Below are positions 1 to 8,038 of a stretch of DNA of 64,000 nucleotides, in pieces. The stretch is taken from NCBI GenBank assembly GCA_049115735.1, contig JAGDZP010000004.1, positions 372,001-436,000 of the forward strand. Direction: 5' to 3'. A model generated the notes under the pieces. It made no database searches and had not been told where the DNA came from. It saw nothing but the letters and a program-made list of their open reading frames with translations. The position numbers and the translations under genes are program-made. This stretch comes from CAXBNB01 sp049115735. Lineage in GTDB: Bacteria > Bacteroidota > Bacteroidia > Cytophagales > Cyclobacteriaceae. Numbering within the stretch: the stretch's first letter is position 1; each line of letters starts with the position of its first letter.

Positions 1-1
1 T

Positions 2-253
2 AAGGATGCAGAAGGTCATCCGCTGGTTCAAGGAAAGAAAGTGACCGCTTATTCAAACTCGGAAGAGGAGGCTGTCAATTTCACGGGAATCGTCCCTTTC
101 TCAGTCGAGGATATGTTGAAAGAAAATGGTGGTATTTATTCTAAAGGACCTGACTGGGATGCTTATGCGCTGGAAGACGGTCTCTTAATTACCGGACAAA
201 ATCCCGCTTCCGCTGAATTGGTTGCCGAGATGTTACTGAATAAACTGAATTAA
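2..253 (+). CDS. DJ-1/PfpI-type glutamine amidotransferase-like protein, C-terminal fragment
   Basis: The reading frame is open from the left edge of the window, so the N-terminal part, including any nucleophile-elbow cysteine, lies outside. The visible 83 residues contain VTAYSNSEEEAV, a PFSVEDMLKENGG stretch and DGLLITGQNPASAELVAEML. These are characteristic of the end of class 1 glutamine amidotransferase-like proteins of the DJ-1/PfpI/Hsp31 group, which act as cytosolic glyoxalase, chaperone or deglycase-like enzymes. The internal GTG at position 41 is not taken as a start because the homologous sequence continues upstream of it. Which DJ-1 activity applies cannot be decided from this fragment. 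Confidence 0.8.
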   Translation, partial: KDAEGHPLVQGKKVTAYSNSEEEAVNFTGIVPFSVEDMLKENGGIYSKGPDWDAYALEDGLLITGQNPASAELVAEMLLNKLN

Positions 254-329
254 GTTCAGAAAACAGTTTTGATAAAATGGTAGTTCCGATACACTTGGGC
301 TATCATTTTTGATTTATATAACTAAGAAA

Positions 330-875
330 ATGCAAAATCAATTTACAATCGTGGTTTCCCACTTTATTAAAGAAGGGGCTGAGGAGGCATTTGAGAGCGC
401 ACTCAAAAATGTCATTCAACAAGCAAAAGTTTATGAAGGCCATAAAGGCATACAAATAATTAGGCCAGCGAATAAATCAGAACAGGAGTATATCTTGTTA
501 ATTCGATTTGATACAAAGGCTAATTATGAGGTTTGGGAGAGATCGGAACCGCGCAACAGATGGTTTCAAGAGCTAAAAGACTACACTTATAAGGAAAGCA
601 AAATACGATACGAAGAAGGAATTGAATTTTGGTTTTCAATGCCACGGGAAAACGCCTCGGTACCGCCAAAAAAATGGAAAATGGCGTTACTAACCTGGCT
701 GGTAATCTATCCTTCTGTCTTAACATTAAGTACGATCACGGCAATAATCCTCCCCCATTTTCCACTATTCCTAAGGATGCTTATGGTTTCCATGATTCTG
801 GTATCACTAATGACTTATTTGATCATGCCGAACATTACCAAACTTTTTGCGAAATGGATTTTTGACAAAGAGTGA
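330..875 (+). CDS. Membrane-anchored antibiotic biosynthesis monooxygenase (ABM) domain protein
   Basis: A protein of 181 residues. The N-terminal 100 or so residues look like a dimeric alpha/beta-barrel ABM domain, a small heme- or quinone-handling ferredoxin-like fold: an opening beta strand (FTIVVSHFI), then a helix, and a YEVWERSEPRNRWFQEL segment. Two hydrophobic segments follow, at about residues 117-137 and 146-166, ending in a basic tail. This domain order is known from membrane ABM proteins of unknown substrate. The ATG at 330 is preferred to an upstream in-frame TTG at 309 because the ABM strand begins directly after it. It stands alone, convergent with the SnoaL lipoprotein gene. 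Substrate and role are not known. Confidence 0.72.
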   Translation: MQNQFTIVVSHFIKEGAEEAFESALKNVIQQAKVYEGHKGIQIIRPANKSEQEYILLIRFDTKANYEVWERSEPRNRWFQELKDYTYKESKIRYEEGIEFWFSMPRENASVPPKKWKMALLTWLVIYPSVLTLSTITAIILPHFPLFLRMLMVSMILVSLMTYLIMPNITKLFAKWIFDKE

Positions 876-1019
876 GAAAAACTACTCACAACAAATAATA
901 AGCTCAATGAGCAGCATAGGCTAAAAAATTTCAGCTCGAAACACTAATTTAGTATCAATATAAAAGGATATGCTCACTGTTCTTATCTGGATGTAATATC
1001 CAATTCAATTGATAGCAGC

Positions 1020-1100
1020 ATAGTAGCCATTAAAAACAAATCACAAAACCGAAAAAGATTTTGTGATTTCAATAGGTATTTTTTTAGCAATGGCTATTAT
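1020..1100. terminator. Nested inverted repeats between convergent genes, possible bidirectional terminator
   Basis: An inner perfect 11-base inverted repeat (1038-1048 with 1059-1069, arm AAATCACAAAA) sits inside an outer 12-base inverted repeat with one mismatch (1020-1031 with 1089-1100, arm ATAGTAGCCATT). A T-rich stretch follows the inner stem at 1077-1085. The site lies in the 286-base gap between two convergent genes, where a bidirectional terminator would be expected. Nothing else is recognised in the gap. The outer repeat is unusual for a simple terminator, so a decayed small repeat element is an alternative. Confidence 0.45.
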
Positions 1101-1161
1101 TTGAACCCTTAATATGAGCTCAACTTTTTAATCTCGCCTCCAATGCTTATGATTTGATTTC

Positions 1162-2058
1162 TCAAAATCCAAACATTCCATTTTCATTGGCCAATCCCTC
1201 GGTAGGAATAGGCTGAATGATATCCCAGTGCTCCACGGCTTTACCATCTTCAAAGCGAAGTAGATCGTAAAAGACATTGTTGATGCCGTTCCATTCTCCC
1301 TCACTTACAGTAAGTACGAAATTGCCCTCACCAAGTACTTTGTGAATTTTGGTATACTTGAACATATTGTTTTGTGAAGTAAGGTATTCCACGGCTTCCA
1401 CAATACCCGTTAGGCCATCCTTAACACCCGGATTATGCTGGTCATACTGCTCCGAACTGATGTATTCGGTAATCTTACTCGGGTTTTTGCCCATTAGAAT
1501 ATCTTCCACCATGGCTTTGCCCAGAGCCTTATTCGCTTTAGTTTTATCCAAGTCATTTGCGGTTGCGAGCCCATCGGTCTGCGTTCTTCCGTTGGCCGTT
1601 TCTTTTACCAAAGGAGTCATGGCATCCCAATGCTCGGCTACTTTTCCATTATCATCTAATCTGATAATGTCAAATGAAACCATTTCATCAGCTCCGAAAG
1701 GTTTTGCATTTTTCCAGATATTATGCATAAACACATAATTGCCATCCTGGAACATCCTAATGTTCTCAGCAGTCGTTCTGTTTTCCTGCAGAATAGGCAG
1801 CATTTGAATAAACGGTTCAAGCCCAGTAGGAATAAATGGATTGTGCTGAATGTAATCAGCATTAGCCAATTCACGCATAGTAGTGGTGTCGCTTGTCAGT
1901 ACAGCTCCTAAAAAAGTGCCTACGATTTCTTTTTTACTCATTGTCTTAATGTTTGATTGTGAACTTTTGGAGACCTCCTCATCGGTCGAACTTTTCTGTG
2001 TATTACCACAGGAGTAGAGACAACCCACGAAAACAATCATTTTAAATAGATTTTTCAT
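1162..2058 (-). CDS. Lipoprotein with two tandem SnoaL-like (NTF2-fold) domains
   Basis: A protein of 298 residues. It begins with a lipoprotein signal ending in a lipobox-like LYSC, with the lipidated cysteine at about residue 17. Two related SnoaL-type modules follow, each about 115-130 residues and each with a helix, an N-P motif (YIQHNPFIPTG, then YDQHNPGVKDG) and a VAEHWD or AVEHWD strand. SnoaL folds are small cone-shaped barrels that hold a hydrophobic ligand, in cyclases or as binding modules. Here the protein would face the periplasm. The gene is divergent from an HxlR regulator, which probably controls it. No catalytic assignment is possible. Confidence 0.75.
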   Translation of the reverse strand: MKNLFKMIVFVGCLYSCGNTQKSSTDEEVSKSSQSNIKTMSKKEIVGTFLGAVLTSDTTTMRELANADYIQHNPFIPTGLEPFIQMLPILQENRTTAENIRMFQDGNYVFMHNIWKNAKPFGADEMVSFDIIRLDDNGKVAEHWDAMTPLVKETANGRTQTDGLATANDLDKTKANKALGKAMVEDILMGKNPSKITEYISSEQYDQHNPGVKDGLTGIVEAVEYLTSQNNMFKYTKIHKVLGEGNFVLTVSEGEWNGINNVFYDLLRFEDGKAVEHWDIIQPIPTEGLANENGMFGF

Positions 2059-2080
2059 TGTTTTTATTTATAACTTGTAA

Positions 2081-2145
2081 ATTGCAAGCAATAATATATT
2101 ATTAATTGCAAAAAGCAAGTAATTATTAATTGTTTTTTGCAAGTA
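2081..2145. promoter_or_regulatory. Repeat-rich divergent operator/promoter region
   Basis: The 105 bases between the SnoaL lipoprotein gene and the HxlR regulator gene hold three copies of GCAAG (2084-2088, 2115-2119, 2139-2143). The last two are followed by TAAT. Around them are short inverted repeats such as TTGC-5-GCAA at 2106-2118 and an AT-rich near-palindrome at 2089-2108. Repeated half-sites placed between divergent genes, one of which encodes an HxlR protein, fit an autoregulatory operator. No binding site is proven. Confidence 0.5.
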
Positions 2146-2163
2146 ATATTAAACTATTCAGAA

Positions 2164-2619
2164 ATGGACTATAAATTTCGATGTGATTGCCCATTTACTT
2201 CAGCTATTGATATTCTGGGCGACAAGTGGATGCTTGTTATTGTCAAGCAAATGCTCGTAGAGGGTAAGGAAACTTTCAAGGATTTTACCGAAAGTGAGGA
2301 AGCTATTGCAACAAATATCCTTACGATTAAACTCAAACTTCTTGAAGAATTGGGGTTAATTAGCAAAGCAAAAATTCCTCACAACAAAAAGACGAACATC
2401 TACAGCTTAACTCCAAAAGGACTGGAACTTACACCCATCCTTGTAGAATTGGCTTTGTGGAGTGATAACAACTTGAGAAACGTTCATCCGACACTTCAAA
2501 AAGGGCAGGGCATAGACTTACTTCGCCAAGATAAAGAGGCTTTCATACGCGCTTTGATTAACTCCTATCAAGAAAAAATGGATATAACAAATGATAAGCG
2601 CAATGAGCAAACTGAGTGA
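2164..2619 (+). CDS. HxlR-family winged-helix transcriptional regulator
   Basis: A protein of 151 residues with the HxlR hallmark near its N terminus: CDCPFTSAIDILGDKWMLVI, where the CP pair and the GDKW turn are diagnostic. A winged helix-turn-helix follows (ATNILTIKLKLLEELGLI, then a wing with KTNIYSLTPKGLEL). HxlR proteins are dimeric regulators, often responding to electrophiles or redox state through the conserved N-terminal cysteine. The ATG at 2164 is chosen over an in-frame TTG at 2137, because the TTG lies in the repeat-rich operator and would add only nonconserved residues. The gene is divergent from the SnoaL lipoprotein, its most likely target. Confidence 0.88.
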   Translation: MDYKFRCDCPFTSAIDILGDKWMLVIVKQMLVEGKETFKDFTESEEAIATNILTIKLKLLEELGLISKAKIPHNKKTNIYSLTPKGLELTPILVELALWSDNNLRNVHPTLQKGQGIDLLRQDKEAFIRALINSYQEKMDITNDKRNEQTE

Positions 2620-2855
2620 TATCAAATTTCAAAATGAAGCCATAACATTATAATTAATTTGAAAGATATTCACTCGTCATTCTTGGTGTTGGCAACAAGC
2701 TCAAAACAGCTATTCTGAAGGATGCTGGAATAAGTTTCCCCAAAGTGTACATTTTGCAATTCAAGTCCTATTAATGATGATTCAACTCAAAGTCGTTTCA
2801 TAAATTGACTAAAGAATTAAGTTTTACGCCTGCACAAGTAGTAATTGAGATCTGA

Positions 2856-3920
2856 ATGATCACTGATATAGAAAAACGCATAAAGTACCTGGGGTTCGAT
2901 GACAAGTGGTTTGCCGCCATGGGTATTTTATTATTGGGCCTGTCGGCGATGTATGTCTTTAATGTGGTCAACGCGGAACTCACCACCATTGAACTCATCA
3001 TCACCTTTGTGGCTTCTTTATTTTTTTCCACATGTGATTGGTTGGTCAATAGATTGATCTTAATCCGATTGAGAAAAATGTATCCAAGCTTAAAGGATAG
3101 TGTCAAGCGGATAATCCTTCTTTTTATAGGCACCTTAGTCACTGTAATCTCAGTTGATTTTATAGGTGTCACAGTAATTGCTTCACTTGCAGAGAATGTG
3201 AGCTATGATTTTCAGGAACGAGTCAGGTCACTGGTAGTCATCGTTTTTCTTACTATCATGACAATGGCCATTTATGAAGCTATTTACTTCTTTGTTCTGC
3301 TCAAAAAATCAGTGAGAGAAGAAGAACAGGCTAAGCAAGCGATCATACAAGCCGAACTTGATACGCTTCGCAATCAGGCTCAACCTCACTTTTTCTTCAA
3401 TACATTGAACACATTGAGAGATATAATAGACCAAAGCCACAAAGAGAATGCAAAGCAATTTGTAGACAAACTATCGGACATCTATCGCTTTTTACTGGAA
3501 TCAGGCAACACGAATCTGATTTCATTGAAGGCGGAGTTGAAGTTTGCCAAAGCATATATTCACGTACAATCAGAACGATTTGGGGAGAATCTAAAACTGA
3601 ATTGGAACATTCCCGAAACGCTGGAAGATAAGATGATAGCTCCGATGAGCCTCCAATTACTATTAGAAAATGCTATTAAACACAATGTGATTTCCAGAGC
3701 TAAACCACTGGAAATCAACGTTAACTTAGAGAATGATTTTATAATAGTAACTAATGAAATTCAAAAAAAATCGACGCTACTACCCTCCACAAAAATGGGT
3801 TTAAAAAATATTGAAAAGCGCTATGCGCTCATCTCAGAGAGATCAATTCAAATAGTGAATGATGGCAATCAATTTTCCGTTGCTCTTCCACTGTTAAATG
3901 ATAGCCTACTTAAAGAATGA
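2856..3920 (+). CDS. LytS/YehU-type sensor histidine kinase
   Basis: A protein of 354 residues. Four hydrophobic segments lie in the first 150 residues (about 21-38, 44-62, 85-108 and 124-146), with no large extracellular domain. A short coiled linker leads to the His_kinase (PF06580-type) domain, with the phosphoacceptor in QAQPHFFFNTLNTLRDI at about residues 171-187 and an N-box LLLENAIKHNV at about 269-279. The glycine-rich lid is short (KMGLKNIEKRY). It overlaps the following LytTR response regulator by four bases (ATGA), so the two are translationally coupled and form one two-component system. The signal is not evident. Confidence 0.88.
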   Translation: MITDIEKRIKYLGFDDKWFAAMGILLLGLSAMYVFNVVNAELTTIELIITFVASLFFSTCDWLVNRLILIRLRKMYPSLKDSVKRIILLFIGTLVTVISVDFIGVTVIASLAENVSYDFQERVRSLVVIVFLTIMTMAIYEAIYFFVLLKKSVREEEQAKQAIIQAELDTLRNQAQPHFFFNTLNTLRDIIDQSHKENAKQFVDKLSDIYRFLLESGNTNLISLKAELKFAKAYIHVQSERFGENLKLNWNIPETLEDKMIAPMSLQLLLENAIKHNVISRAKPLEINVNLENDFIIVTNEIQKKSTLLPSTKMGLKNIEKRYALISERSIQIVNDGNQFSVALPLLNDSLLKE

Positions 3921-4675
3921 CTATGAAAATCTTAATTATCGAAGACGAAATTAGGGCGGTTAGCCAGTTGCAGTCCATGTTGAAAGCCTGTGAATTTAAG
4001 TTTGAATTGCTCGAAATTATCGATACAGTAGAAGATGCTGTGCAGTGGTTTCAACAAAGCGAATCTCCCGATCTCGTATTCATGGACATCCAACTAGCCG
4101 ACGGCTTAAGCTTTGAAATTTTTCAGAAAACAAGAGTAAAGGCTCCAATTATCTTTACGACAGCCTTTGACCAATATGCCATTCAGGCCTTCAAGGTCAA
4201 CAGTGTCGACTATCTACTGAAGCCCATACAAAAAGAAGATTTACAGGGAGCACTTGCCAAATTCCTCCAATCAAATACATCTTATCAATTAGATAAAGCC
4301 ACTCTAAAGCAATTACTCGGTGACTTGCGGGTACCTACTGAAAGAGATGGCATATTAGTTAAATCAGGAAACGGATTTGTACAGCTTAAGATATCCGATT
4401 TACTCTATTGCTATTCTGAGGATAGCATCACGTTTGGTGTAACGCTTACTAAACGCTTTATAATTGAAGAGACAATAGATGAGCTAATCTCTACATTCGA
4501 TCACACAAAATTCTTCAAAATCAATCGGGGACAAATAGTCGCTAAAACTTCCATCTTGAAACTGGAGCCTTATTTCAACCATCGGGTGATACTTTCTGTG
4601 ACTAACCCAAGAGATCAGGAATTCATTGTAAGCCGGCCAAAAACCAGCGAATTCAAGCATTGGATGAACGGGTAA
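3917..4675 (+). CDS. LytTR-family response regulator
   Basis: A protein of 252 residues. The N-terminal receiver domain (about 1-125) has the acidic pocket IIEDE, phosphoacceptor Asp57 in FMDIQLADG, a Thr in FTTAFDQYA and Lys in LLKPI. The C-terminal LytTR DNA-binding domain runs from about residue 145 (ILVKSGNGFVQL, then FFKINRGQIV and the final VSRPKTSEFKHWM). LytTR domains bind pairs of short direct repeats. Its start overlaps the stop of the upstream LytS-type kinase, its obvious partner. A second ATG at 3923 is an equally good start. The CPBP protease gene 110 bases downstream may be a target or simply a neighbour. Confidence 0.9.
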   Translation: MTMKILIIEDEIRAVSQLQSMLKACEFKFELLEIIDTVEDAVQWFQQSESPDLVFMDIQLADGLSFEIFQKTRVKAPIIFTTAFDQYAIQAFKVNSVDYLLKPIQKEDLQGALAKFLQSNTSYQLDKATLKQLLGDLRVPTERDGILVKSGNGFVQLKISDLLYCYSEDSITFGVTLTKRFIIEETIDELISTFDHTKFFKINRGQIVAKTSILKLEPYFNHRVILSVTNPRDQEFIVSRPKTSEFKHWMNG

Positions 4676-4785
4676 TCTGGGTATTACAATTCAACCAGCC
4701 TTAGCGACGGTACAGAGGAAACAGCTTTCTATGCAAGTAGCATGAATTGATATTGCACGCATATCAATTTTAAAAGCATAGAAAG

Positions 4786-5448
4786 ATGAAAAATTTTACT
4801 CCAAAACAAATCATAGTTCCAGTAGCTACTCTAGCCATTATTTGCTTCATGTACTTCGGTCCTCTCACAAGGTCCGTTTTTGAAAATGTAATTATCTCCT
4901 TATTGATCATCGCAGCTAATTATTTGGAGTACAAGGGAAAACCATTTTCAGCACTTGGATTTCAAGGTGAAAAATTCACTACCAAGAACCTCTTGGTCCT
5001 CGCTCCTTTAGCAGCATTTGTACTTTTCGTTTTTTATGTCCTTGCCATAGTGCCTGGAATCGAGATGCTCACGGGCGTTCCTATTGATTACTCAAGCATG
5101 GCCCAATTGAAAGGAGATCTTCCAACGACTATTATGTGGTTATTGATCGTATGGGCAACTGCCGCGTTTGGAGAAGAGATTATTTTCCGCGGCTATTTTA
5201 TGAGACAGTTCGTCAAATTCTTTGGAGACAGCAAAATCAGTCTGGCTATTAATATTCTAATCTTTTGCAGCTTTTTCGGATACATGCACATGCAGCAAGG
5301 AATCACCGGACAAATTGTTGCTGCGTCTACCGGAGCACTCTTTTCCATGATATTCTACGCGAGCAAATACGATTTGTGGTTTATGATTACGCTACATGGT
5401 TTTTTCAATACTCTGGGTATCCTCAGTTTTTACTTTGGTTTGGCTTAA
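4786..5448 (+). CDS. CPBP-family intramembrane metalloprotease
   Basis: A polytopic protein of 220 residues with about six hydrophobic segments. The CPBP (CAAX protease/Abi) signature is complete. Motif 1 is EEIIFRGYFMRQF at about residues 129-141, with the EE pair and the arginine. Motif 2 is FFGYMHMQQG, giving the first histidine. Motif 3 is HGFFNTLG near residue 205, giving a second histidine and an asparagine. In bacteria these membrane glutamyl or metalloproteases act on small membrane or prenylated substrates, or in bacteriocin immunity; the substrate here is unknown. It is the last gene before the group II intron remnant. Confidence 0.85.
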   Translation: MKNFTPKQIIVPVATLAIICFMYFGPLTRSVFENVIISLLIIAANYLEYKGKPFSALGFQGEKFTTKNLLVLAPLAAFVLFVFYVLAIVPGIEMLTGVPIDYSSMAQLKGDLPTTIMWLLIVWATAAFGEEIIFRGYFMRQFVKFFGDSKISLAINILIFCSFFGYMHMQQGITGQIVAASTGALFSMIFYASKYDLWFMITLHGFFNTLGILSFYFGLA

Positions 5449-5479
5449 CAATAGCACCTAAACACATCTACACTCAGGT

Positions 5480-5880
5480 ATATGCAGTTGACAACCGAAC
5501 AAACACTCGTGAGCTATAAACCCACGGTGTGCCTCTTGCCATAGGCATCCCTTCGGGCCACCCCACTCAGCGTACGGATCTCGTACTGAGCGGTTCATTA
5601 AGTAATGGGGAAATCTTCGAGTAGTATTCACTTAGGGACTGATAGCCTCTTTTCCTCAATCGCTGCATGGTAATGGTAGTACGAAGACTTGGACTTTCTC
5701 CTACCGTCCACTATTGTCCTACTCCATGAGAGATCATAACAAGCTAACGTGTAGCTCGGATATCCTACCAATCGTCCCCAAAATATTTTGGTTCCTCACC
5801 TGAAAATCCGCCCTTAGAAATAGGTGATCACAGGAGTAATTCAGGGTCTGAAACCAAACGTGTCAAGGTTTCATTTTTTC
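5480..5880 (-). mobile_element. Group II intron remnant lacking its reverse transcriptase
   Basis: The 575 bases between the CPBP gene and gyrB hold no intact gene, but on the minus strand they carry a sequence that ends in recognisable group II intron domains V and VI. The bases leading into domain V (TACTTAATGAACCGC) match the usual junction after the intron-encoded protein in Bacteroidota introns. Upstream of domain V the frame that runs into it is open for about 55 codons and then meets stops, with no reverse transcriptase motifs left. The 5' boundary is uncertain. Loss of the 5' part fits incomplete reverse transcription during retrohoming or later decay. The element could not splice as it stands. 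Confidence 0.55.
5526..5596 (-). ncRNA. Group II intron domains V and VI
   Basis: Domain V: arms CCGCTCAG (5593-5586) and CTGAGTGG (5570-5563) pair over eight bases with one G-U. A two-base CG bulge follows, then a TACG/CGTA upper stem and an AGATC loop, the arrangement seen in the catalytic hairpin of bacterial group II introns. Domain VI: GGTGGCC (5562-5556) pairs with GGCACACC (5533-5526), leaving a bulged A at 5530 that would be the branch-point adenosine. Pairings were worked out by eye; the family call rests on them and on sequence resemblance. Confidence 0.6.
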
Positions 5881-5966
5881 TGGAAATTTCACAAACCTTA
5901 ACGCTAAATATTTATAACATTAATATGGCTGATTTCAAGTTGTTTAATGTGGATAAAAATGTGGTT

Positions 5967-5995
5967 TTTGACCTATGCCATGACACATATTTTTG
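5967..5995 (+). promoter_or_regulatory. Bacteroidota-type promoter of gyrB
   Basis: TTTG at 5967-5970 is followed after 17 bases by TATTTTTG at 5988-5995, an exact TAnnTTTG match to the primary sigma consensus of Bacteroidota. A second overlapping TATTTTTG lies at 5996-6003. Transcription would begin at about 6002-6010, close upstream of the gyrB ATG at 6024. Confidence 0.7.
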
Positions 5996-6023
5996 TATTT
6001 TTGCACGACTTTAAAATCACTAC

Positions 6024-7982
6024 ATGAGCGAGGAAAATAAGACGAACAAAGGAGATTACTCTGCAAGTAATATTCAGGTTCTGGAGGGACTGGAAGCCGT
6101 AAGAAAAAGACCAGCAATGTATATCGGAGATGTAAGCACCAAAGGGCTGCATCACATGGTCTGGGAGGTAGTTGACAACTCCATTGATGAGGCACTAGCA
6201 GGGCATTGCGATACAATTAAAGTGACCATTCACGAAGACAATTCTGTGTCTGTAAATGACAATGGTCGTGGTATCCCAACAGACTACCATGAGAAAGAGA
6301 AGAAGTCTGCCCTGGAGGTAGTAATGACCGTATTACACGCTGGTGGTAAGTTTGACAAAGACACTTATAAAGTGTCCGGCGGGCTGCATGGTGTGGGTGT
6401 GTCTTGTGTAAACGCGCTTTCCACTGATTTGAAAGCTACGGTTCACCGTGGGGGTAAAATTTTCGAGCAAAATTACAAAATCGGCATACCCGAGGCTCCT
6501 GTAAAAGAAATAGGCAAAACCGATATTACCGGAACTACCATTCACTTCTGGCCTGATACGAGCATATTTATCACATCAGAGTATAAATATGAGACTGTTG
6601 CCACAAGGCTTAGGGAGTTATCTTTCCTGAATGCAGGTATTAGAATCTATCTTACTGACAGAAGGGAAAAAGAAGACGATGGCAGTTTCAAATCTGAAGA
6701 GTTTTTCTCCGAAGGGGGATTGGTGGAATTTGTAGAATACCTTGATGGGTCAAGAGAAAAATTGATTCCAACTCCTGTCTATATGGAAGGAGAAAAGGGT
6801 GGCGTACCGGTTCAGGTAGCCATGACCTACAATACGTCATTTACCGAGAATGTGGTGTCTTATGTGAATAATATTAACACCATAGAAGGAGGAACTCATG
6901 TAGCCGGATTCAGAAGAGCTTTAACCCGTACTTTAAAAAGCTATGCTGAGAAGTCGGGCCAACTGGAAAAGGTAAAAGTAGAAATAAGTGGAGATGACTT
7001 TCGTGAAGGCCTTACGGCCGTAATATCTATCAAGGTTGCCGAACCACAATTTGAAGGTCAGACTAAGACCAAGCTTGGTAACTCAGACGCTATGGGTGCT
7101 GTAGATACATCCGTAAGTGAGATCTTGAATAATTTCCTTGAGGAAAACCCGAAAGATGCCAGGCAAATCGTACAGAAAGTTATACTTGCTGCTCAGGCGC
7201 GACATGCTGCCCGAAAGGCAAGGGAGATGGTGCAGCGAAAGAATGTACTATCTGGAACTGGTCTGCCCGGTAAACTGGCCGACTGCTCGGAAAAAGATCC
7301 TAGCCTTTGCGAATTGTACCTTGTAGAGGGTGATTCCGCTGGTGGGTCTGCCAAGCAAGGCAGAGACAGAAAATTCCAGGCAATTCTTCCTTTGAGAGGA
7401 AAAATATTAAATGTAGAAAAGGCGCAAGAGCACCGGATTTATGATAACGATGAGATCAAAAACATGATCACGGCATTGGGTGTGAAGTTTGGAACGGAAG
7501 AAGATGCCAAGGCACTGGACATGCAAAAGCTTAGATATCATAAAATCATCATCATGACGGATGCTGATATTGATGGAAGTCACATTCGTACATTGATCCT
7601 AACATTCTTCTTTAGATATATGAGATCATTGATTGACAATGGATACTTGTACATAGCATTACCTCCGCTATATCTCCTTAAGAAAGGAAAGCAAGAGCGC
7701 TATGCATGGTCTGAAGACGATCGAGTGCGTGTAGTTGGCGAATTGGCCAAAGATGGCAAGGAAGATAGTGTTGGCGTGCAGCGATACAAGGGTCTTGGTG
7801 AGATGAATCCTGAGCAGCTTTGGACAACAACAATGAACCCAGAGTTCAGAAGTCTAAAACAAGTTACTGTTGAATCTGCAGCTGAAGCAGACCACCTTTT
7901 CTCCGTCTTAATGGGAGATGAAGTAGCACCTCGAAGAGAGTTTATCGAAAAAAATGCCAAATATGCAAACGTAGATATCTAG
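6024..7982 (+). CDS. gyrB: DNA gyrase subunit B
   Basis: A protein of 652 residues, the usual length for a GyrB without the proteobacterial insert. The GHKL ATPase domain has EVVDNSIDEALAG at about residues 48-60 and the glycine-rich GGLHGVGVSCVNAL lid. The transducer domain follows. The TOPRIM domain starts with EGDSAGGSAKQGR at about 435 and has the metal-binding DADIDGSH at about 513. The C-terminal QRYKGLGEMNPEQLW box favours GyrB over ParE. With GyrA it forms the A2B2 enzyme that introduces negative supercoils using ATP. It is monocistronic, with its own promoter and a strong hairpin terminator. The origin-proximal genes (dnaA, dnaN) are not in the window; recF is here but far away. Confidence 0.97.
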   Translation: MSEENKTNKGDYSASNIQVLEGLEAVRKRPAMYIGDVSTKGLHHMVWEVVDNSIDEALAGHCDTIKVTIHEDNSVSVNDNGRGIPTDYHEKEKKSALEVVMTVLHAGGKFDKDTYKVSGGLHGVGVSCVNALSTDLKATVHRGGKIFEQNYKIGIPEAPVKEIGKTDITGTTIHFWPDTSIFITSEYKYETVATRLRELSFLNAGIRIYLTDRREKEDDGSFKSEEFFSEGGLVEFVEYLDGSREKLIPTPVYMEGEKGGVPVQVAMTYNTSFTENVVSYVNNINTIEGGTHVAGFRRALTRTLKSYAEKSGQLEKVKVEISGDDFREGLTAVISIKVAEPQFEGQTKTKLGNSDAMGAVDTSVSEILNNFLEENPKDARQIVQKVILAAQARHAARKAREMVQRKNVLSGTGLPGKLADCSEKDPSLCELYLVEGDSAGGSAKQGRDRKFQAILPLRGKILNVEKAQEHRIYDNDEIKNMITALGVKFGTEEDAKALDMQKLRYHKIIIMTDADIDGSHIRTLILTFFFRYMRSLIDNGYLYIALPPLYLLKKGKQERYAWSEDDRVRVVGELAKDGKEDSVGVQRYKGLGEMNPEQLWTTTMNPEFRSLKQVTVESAAEADHLFSVLMGDEVAPRREFIEKNAKYANVDI

Positions 7983-8003
7983 CAAACAAGAATATCACGA
8001 TTT

Positions 8004-8034
8004 GAAAAAGGAGAGCAATTGCTCTCCTTTTTTC
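8004..8034. terminator. Bidirectional Rho-independent terminator
   Basis: A perfect palindrome GGAGAGCAATTGCTCTCC (8010-8027) is flanked by an A-run on the left and a T-run (8028-8033) on the right, so it works in both directions. It separates gyrB from the convergent universal stress protein gene, whose stop codon is at 8039. Confidence 0.9.
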
Positions 8035-8038
8035 GTTT

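Noticed and set aside
2620..2855. Possible gene remnant before the LytS-type kinase
   Set aside because: Two short open stretches exist in different frames, but neither has a start codon, nor a recognisable family.
2798..3172. A 124-residue ORF on the minus strand over the start of the LytS-type kinase
   Set aside because: It is the complement of a well-supported kinase gene and has low-complexity content.
5500..5880. RNase P RNA on the minus strand, suggested by an AGAAAGTCC stretch near 5700
   Set aside because: The remaining conserved RNase P regions and the closing P4 strand are not found, while domain V and VI pairings of a group II intron fit much better.
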